This document shows positions 15,219 through 18,291 of a stretch of DNA of 18,291 nucleotides, piece by piece; within the stretch, counting starts at the first letter, position 1; every line of letters begins with the position of its first letter. The translations under genes were made by a program, and so were the position numbers. The notes beneath the pieces were generated by a model that saw only the letters and a program-made list of their open reading frames with translations, made no database searches and had not been told where the DNA came from. Source of the stretch: Mycobacterium paraffinicum (GTDB lineage Bacteria; Actinomycetota; Actinomycetes; Mycobacteriales; Mycobacteriaceae); the NCBI RefSeq assembly GCF_001907675.1, contig NZ_MPNT01000060.1:1-18291 (forward strand), given 5' to 3'.

Positions 15219-15449
15219 ATGAGTGAAGACGACATCCCCGAATCCACCGAGGCCCAGAAGATGCGTTGGTGGGCCGCGAGACCCGACCGATGCGCACCGA
15301 TGATTGCCCACGGTCCATCCGAGTCTGGGGATTCCCGTGAAGTTGCCGCGAGTTTGGAGCAAGGTTCAAAGGGCAAGAAGCGTGCTAGGTGGGTGCCAGC
15401 AGAGCGGCTCCGCACCGCACCCGTGCCGTTCGAGAAATTGTTTAGCTGA
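15219..15449 (+). CDS. Small hypothetical protein after AAA+ gene (76 aa)
   Basis: ATG 15219 follows the stop of the AAA+ gene directly, so it is almost surely cotranscribed and translationally coupled. The product is acidic at first (MSEDDIPESTEAQKMRWWAA) and then basic and Lys/Arg-rich (GKKRARWVPAERLRTAP), with no Cys motif or membrane segment. I do not recognise it. Its last 28 codons overlap, on the opposite strand, the end of the third TniQ gene, whose conserved WHPP motif lies in that overlap. The C-terminus here may therefore have been replaced when the two segments were joined. It could be an adaptor for the AAA+ ring. Confidence 0.55.
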   Translation: MSEDDIPESTEAQKMRWWAARPDRCAPMIAHGPSESGDSREVAASLEQGSKGKKRARWVPAERLRTAPVPFEKLFS

Positions 15450-17102
15450 TCGGCCGAGACTCGCGGTGGAGCTGGGCGTCCTCGCCTGGCGCAGTTCGGT
15501 GAGCTTTTGGCGAAACTCGGCGGTACGGCCCGCGGCGGGGCATAGGCGTGCGGGGGAGCCGGTCATCTGCTCATACATCCAGCATGTGACCAACTGGAGG
15601 CTCATTGCCGAATCAGCTAATCCTGTGAGGTCGCAGCAGATTTCATGCCATTCATCACCAACCAGCAGATCGGAGTAGGGGAGTGCGCGCCGCCGTTCGT
15701 AGTCGATTGGGCACGCGCCTGAATCAACAGCGTCCGCGAGCCGAATCAATGCGGCTCTCATTGCCTGCCAATTCTTGGCAGTGCTCAACTTTTGAAGGAT
15801 GCGCAATATTGATGGCGGTGTGGTAACCGACCCCAGACGCGTAGCCGCGTTGGCCAGGGTGATTCGGGTGCCGACCGCCACGACAGCGCAGGCCAACGCC
15901 GCGGCCAGCTGTTCGGTTGCTGGGCCTACTTTGGTGAAGCGCAATGTGGCCTGAAACCACAGCAGCCCCGGAACGTGACGATGTCGCTCAGCCGACTCTT
16001 GCGGATCGCAGGGCCACGGAGTGCCGACCCGGTAACGCAGTTGGTCGCTGGGACCTAAATAGGTTTCGAGCGCCGATAGCTGGGCGGCGCGCAACGCACT
16101 ACTGACTTTCTTGCCCTTGCCGAATTGAGTCGGTGTGACCACAGTCGTGGGTGCGCGTGGAGCTGTCAACATCCAACGCATCTGCGCCCCGGCCGCGTGC
16201 GCATCTGCGCTGTCAAGAATGGCGAGTGCACTCACCGTGGCAAAGGCCGTGGCCGCCAAGGCCATAGCGTTATCCGCGCTGGGGCGGCGGGCATCGCCCT
16301 GACGCCGACGCGCGTTGGGGTCGATGCGATCCATCGGGATATGGCGTGTGATGATGTCGACGGGTGAATTCCTGAGCACGCGATTAGCGATTGCGCTCAT
16401 GTCGGCAAGGAACTGAGGTACGTCCACTGGGCCGCGAACATAGATGCCCTCCGACACCGACTGTTGAGTAAGACACCTCAGAATGCGTTGCTGCGCGATC
16501 AGGACTGGATGATCGGCCGCAAAATGCGGTACCGCTGAATCGGATAAGTCGCCACCACACCAAGATTGCTTGCCGGCGTGGGACGTGACGGCCCTGCGTG
16601 GGCAAAACCCCGGCGCCGCAAGCGTGTCGGATGACGGTGCTCCTACCCGCTGCCAGCACCCGCAGGCAGGGCAGCAGTCGGCAAGCAGGCACTGGTGCGT
16701 AGGGCAAGCAATTGCCCAGCGCAGTCTCCACCACAGCAGCCAGCGGCCGCCACTGTCGGCTAAACATTGTGGGCAATAACGCGATCTTGCGGGCGCTCGC
16801 AAAACGGGCGCCGGCGCGCACGGGCCCGACGTGGCGCTCGCGCCGGATGTGAGTCCTGCGACGGTCATAGAATCAAGTCGGGTGGCGTCAATCCCAGTTG
16901 CTCGGCTCAACGCTGATGATTGCGAGCGTGTAAGTCGCATCAACCATCCATAGATTCCCGACCGCATCGTCGATTCGCCCAGGCCGACAGCGCCGACAAC
17001 GTCGCCCCATGCCGTATGCGACCGATAGGCAAGCGCTTCCAAATAAGAGTCAAGTGCTTCGCCTACAGCCGGCGTCAGCCGGATAGGCAGCGTGCGGCAC
17101 AT
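15366..17102 (-). CDS. tniQ: TniQ family protein, short form without HTH array
   Basis: The 578-residue protein begins at ATG 17102 (MCRTLPIRLTPAVGEALDSY), which aligns with the start of the other TniQ copies; the frame extends upstream to 17351 but that part is unlike TniQ. The zinc-binding cysteines and histidine fall at residues 110, 113, 133, 136, 138, 144 and 147, the same numbers as in the first domain of the 9164-12625 protein. The helical middle also matches, ending RHGCGAEPLCWHPP, equivalent to the EEPLTWAPP of the long copy. The stop comes soon after, so the helix-turn-helix array is absent. It may be a true short target selector, like the small TniQ of CRISPR-associated Tn7 elements, or a cut remnant. 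It is divergent from an XRE regulator and oppositely oriented to tnsABC. Confidence 0.85.
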   Translation of the reverse strand: MCRTLPIRLTPAVGEALDSYLEALAYRSHTAWGDVVGAVGLGESTMRSGIYGWLMRLTRSQSSALSRATGIDATRLDSMTVAGLTSGASATSGPCAPAPVLRAPARSRYCPQCLADSGGRWLLWWRLRWAIACPTHQCLLADCCPACGCWQRVGAPSSDTLAAPGFCPRRAVTSHAGKQSWCGGDLSDSAVPHFAADHPVLIAQQRILRCLTQQSVSEGIYVRGPVDVPQFLADMSAIANRVLRNSPVDIITRHIPMDRIDPNARRRQGDARRPSADNAMALAATAFATVSALAILDSADAHAAGAQMRWMLTAPRAPTTVVTPTQFGKGKKVSSALRAAQLSALETYLGPSDQLRYRVGTPWPCDPQESAERHRHVPGLLWFQATLRFTKVGPATEQLAAALACAVVAVGTRITLANAATRLGSVTTPPSILRILQKLSTAKNWQAMRAALIRLADAVDSGACPIDYERRRALPYSDLLVGDEWHEICCDLTGLADSAMSLQLVTCWMYEQMTGSPARLCPAAGRTAEFRQKLTELRQARTPSSTASLGRSAKQFLERHGCGAEPLCWHPPSTLLAL

Positions 17103-17325
17103 GGCGGGCGGCTCACACTCGGTCGATGCGCACACCGTCGAGCTGAGGACGATTGACGTCCTCGGCCCGAGCACCCCTTTGCGTCCGGCCATCGGCCTTG
17201 ATTCCTTCAGCCAAGCAATGCAGTCTCTATCCCTGATTAAGTGGTCCAAGAGGCCGCCGTCGATACTTACGCAATGTACTATTAGTAGGGCAGACAATTG
17301 CCGGTTTGCCACAGTTACTGGCTGC
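17103..17325. other. Divergent tniQ/XRE intergenic region
   Basis: About 220 bases separate the start of the short tniQ and the start of the regulator gene, so both promoters should lie here. The AT-rich patch at about 17262-17300 contrasts with the GC-rich surroundings and contains the palindrome listed separately. Open frames cross the region on both strands but carry no recognisable protein feature. Confidence 0.45.
17277..17287. promoter_or_regulatory. Palindromic operator candidate
   Basis: TACTA-T-TAGTA is a perfect palindrome with a single central base. It lies about 39 bases before the proposed XRE start, in an AT-rich patch where a -10 element would be expected, and between two divergent genes. 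XRE-type repressors often bind such sites to control themselves and the neighbour. Binding is inferred. Confidence 0.4.
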
Positions 17326-17610
17326 GTGCCTACCCGACCCAGCCAAACCAATCCCGAGCGTGCGGCAGCTTGGGAAGACAGGCGTCGACAAGTCGGTCAG
17401 CGGATCAGAACCTTGCGAATCCAACGAGGTCTCACTCAAGAACAGCTAGCGCTGAAGTCCGGTGTGACCCGTAACGTCCTTATTGATGTCGAGCATGGAC
17501 GACGGGGACTGCTTTACGAGCGACTATTCGACATCGCTGATGTGCTGCAAATCGCTGCGGCCGATCTCCTGCGTAGCCCCGGCGATCCGCCGAGCGGGTT
17601 TCGAATCTGA
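17326..17610 (+). CDS. XRE-family helix-turn-helix regulator (94 aa)
   Basis: Start GTG 17326 gives VPTRPSQTNPERAAAWEDRR; the frame opens earlier, at 17092, but the upstream residues are not protein-like. Residues about 22-80 form an XRE/Cro-C1 domain: RIRTLRIQRGLTQEQLALKS as helices 1-2, GVTRNVLIDVEHGRRG as the recognition part, and LFDIADVLQIAAADLL as helices 4-5. The protein is little more than this domain, as in phage-type repressors and element-borne regulators. It is divergent from the short tniQ, so it may repress that gene and itself, perhaps through the palindrome at 17277-17287. The family call is strong; the target is inferred. Confidence 0.8.
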   Translation: MPTRPSQTNPERAAAWEDRRRQVGQRIRTLRIQRGLTQEQLALKSGVTRNVLIDVEHGRRGLLYERLFDIADVLQIAAADLLRSPGDPPSGFRI

Positions 17611-17811
17611 AATCTGTTGTAGGGCAGCGTATTAAATCCCTGCAGAACCGGTGAACTTGAGCAAGCGAAGCCGACTGGCTGACAAAATTGGTCATTATCG
17701 GCGCTTCTCCGACGCGGGATAATCCCCGAACCATGCGAAGTGAAGGCTCGGACTGCCGCGCTGAATGGCTGTGACGAGTCGAGGTTTTGACCGCATCCGG
17801 TCCATCGCTAA
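17611..17811. other. Intergenic DNA with two small dyads
   Basis: About 200 bases after the regulator gene. TGACAAAATTGGTCA (17680-17694) is a palindrome with one mismatch, and GGGAT-A-ATCCC (17716-17726) is a perfect one with a central base. They could be operator sites or element-end features, but neither matches the left-end repeats. No gene is evident. Confidence 0.3.
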
Positions 17812-18177
17812 TCACAGTTCGTATGCATTAACCATCGGCGCCCCAGGGCACGATTGTGGTGGACAGGCTTCGTCAAGGCGACGTGCGGCGCTGCGCTCCG
17901 GGGAAGGGTCGAGTAGCCGACAAGCTCCGGTTGCGCTGATGTCTGGGGTGTCGAACATCTTGCCGAGGTCGAGTTGACGGGACTGCACCGCGCCGAAGAA
18001 TCCGCCACCGGTAACCAATGCTCCGCCGTTGATGTAGCTCGATCGGGGGCTGTTAAGGAAGATCAGAGGCCACGCCTGTTCCTCGGCGGTTGAGCGCCGA
18101 CGGATCGGCCCGACGAAGGCGTCAATGATGTTCTGCCCGGCGAATTCCACGAAATAGGGCAGCATGTCCGTGGCCAT
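17812..18177 (-). pseudogene. 3' fragment of short-chain dehydrogenase gene
   Basis: The minus strand from about 18177 encodes MATDMLPYFVEFAGQNIIDA, then EEQAWPLIFLNSPRSSYI and NGGALVTGGGFFGAV. This is the C-terminal part of the short-chain dehydrogenase/reductase family (NAD(P)-dependent oxidoreductases, often of hydroxysteroids): the EEQAW, LNSPRSSYI and GGGFFG segments match its end, with VTGGG in place of the usual VDGG. The Rossmann fold with its glycine motif and the Ser-Tyr-Lys active site are missing. The break falls exactly where insertion-sequence repeats begin at 18181, so the gene was cut by that element. About 45 further residues after GKMFD look unlike the family, so the true end may also be altered. 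Confidence 0.65.
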
Positions 18178-18180
18178 GAA

Positions 18181-18291
18181 AAAGTACCCACTGGTGGCCA
18201 AGTGGAGGTATCCGCTGGTGGCCGGATAAAAGTACCCACCCCGTGTTCGTCGTGTCGATCAGGAACTGCGGGCCCCGGTGGTGACGGTGAA
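18181..18291. mobile_element. End of a probable IS21-family element
   Basis: Three related units start at 18185, 18209 and 18233, exactly 24 bases apart: TACCCACTGGTGGCC, TATCCGCTGGTGGCC and TACCCACC. AAAGTACCCAC also occurs twice (18181-18191 and 18229-18239). Tandem repeats of about 20 bases containing CCACTGGTGGCC are typical of IS21-family ends, where they bind the IstA transposase. The element begins at the break in the dehydrogenase gene and runs off the right edge of the window. Its istA/istB genes are not visible. Confidence 0.55.

Noticed and set aside
17062..17067. CCTACA, the complement of the TGTAGG tip, considered as the far transposon end
   Set aside because: It is inside the coding sequence of the short TniQ, and none of the TTCTCATC or ATGGCGGA repeats accompany it.
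17099..17108. ACATGGCGGG resembling the left-end ATGGCGGA unit
   Set aside because: A single short match at a start codon with no partner repeat; likely chance.
1..18291. CRISPR array or Cas genes that would make this a CRISPR-guided transposon
   Set aside because: No spaced direct repeats of CRISPR type and no Cas-like protein seen on either strand.

Overview
The window is high-GC actinobacterial DNA. The closely packed genes, frequent GTG starts and GTGA/ATGA start-stop overlaps, the MbcA-like antitoxin with a RES-type remnant, and the IS21-type 24-bp end repeats all suggest a mycobacterium or close relative. It is accessory, mobile DNA rather than core chromosome. I see no rRNA, tRNA or CRISPR array.

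Region 1 (1-3633) is a tightly coupled plus-strand operon of plasmid or genomic-island type. It holds the C-terminus of a probable MoxR-type AAA ATPase, a metallopeptidase/von Willebrand A protein (HEVGH plus DxSxS), a 66-residue protein, a 405-residue unknown protein, and the N-terminal half of a superfamily-1 helicase-like ATPase. The helicase stops right after its motif III region, where a block of repeats and palindromes begins (about 3629-3705). I read this block as one end of a transposon.

Region 2 (about 3629-12625) is the core of a Tn7/Tn5053-like transposon. It starts with a decayed toxin-antitoxin remnant on the minus strand (MbcA-like antitoxin 4057-4650 and a RES toxin stub 3955-4056). 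Then comes a four-gene operon, tnsA-tnsB-tnsC-tniQ, in which every gene overlaps the next by 4 bases. TnsB (DDE integrase) and TnsA (nuclease) should make up the heteromeric transposase, TnsC the AAA+ regulator, and TniQ the target selector. The last gene is exceptional: 1153 residues with a TniQ domain, three helix-turn-helix units, a LysR-like winged helix, and a second, C-terminally cut TniQ domain.

Region 3 (about 12626-15449) resembles region 1 in style. It carries a minus-strand protein with Cys-rich motifs and, divergently, a AAA+ ATPase followed directly by a 76-residue gene. It may be cargo or part of the same host cluster that was interrupted.

Region 4 (15366-17610) has a third TniQ protein on the minus strand, without the DNA-binding array, divergent from a small XRE-type regulator. 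A perfect TACTA-T-TAGTA palindrome lies between them.

Region 5 (17812-18291) is the broken 3' part of a short-chain dehydrogenase gene, cut by the end of a probable IS21-family element.

The most interesting system is the mycobacterial Tn7-like transposon with three TniQ domains, which suggests several target-choice modules in one element. I could not find its far end in the window.
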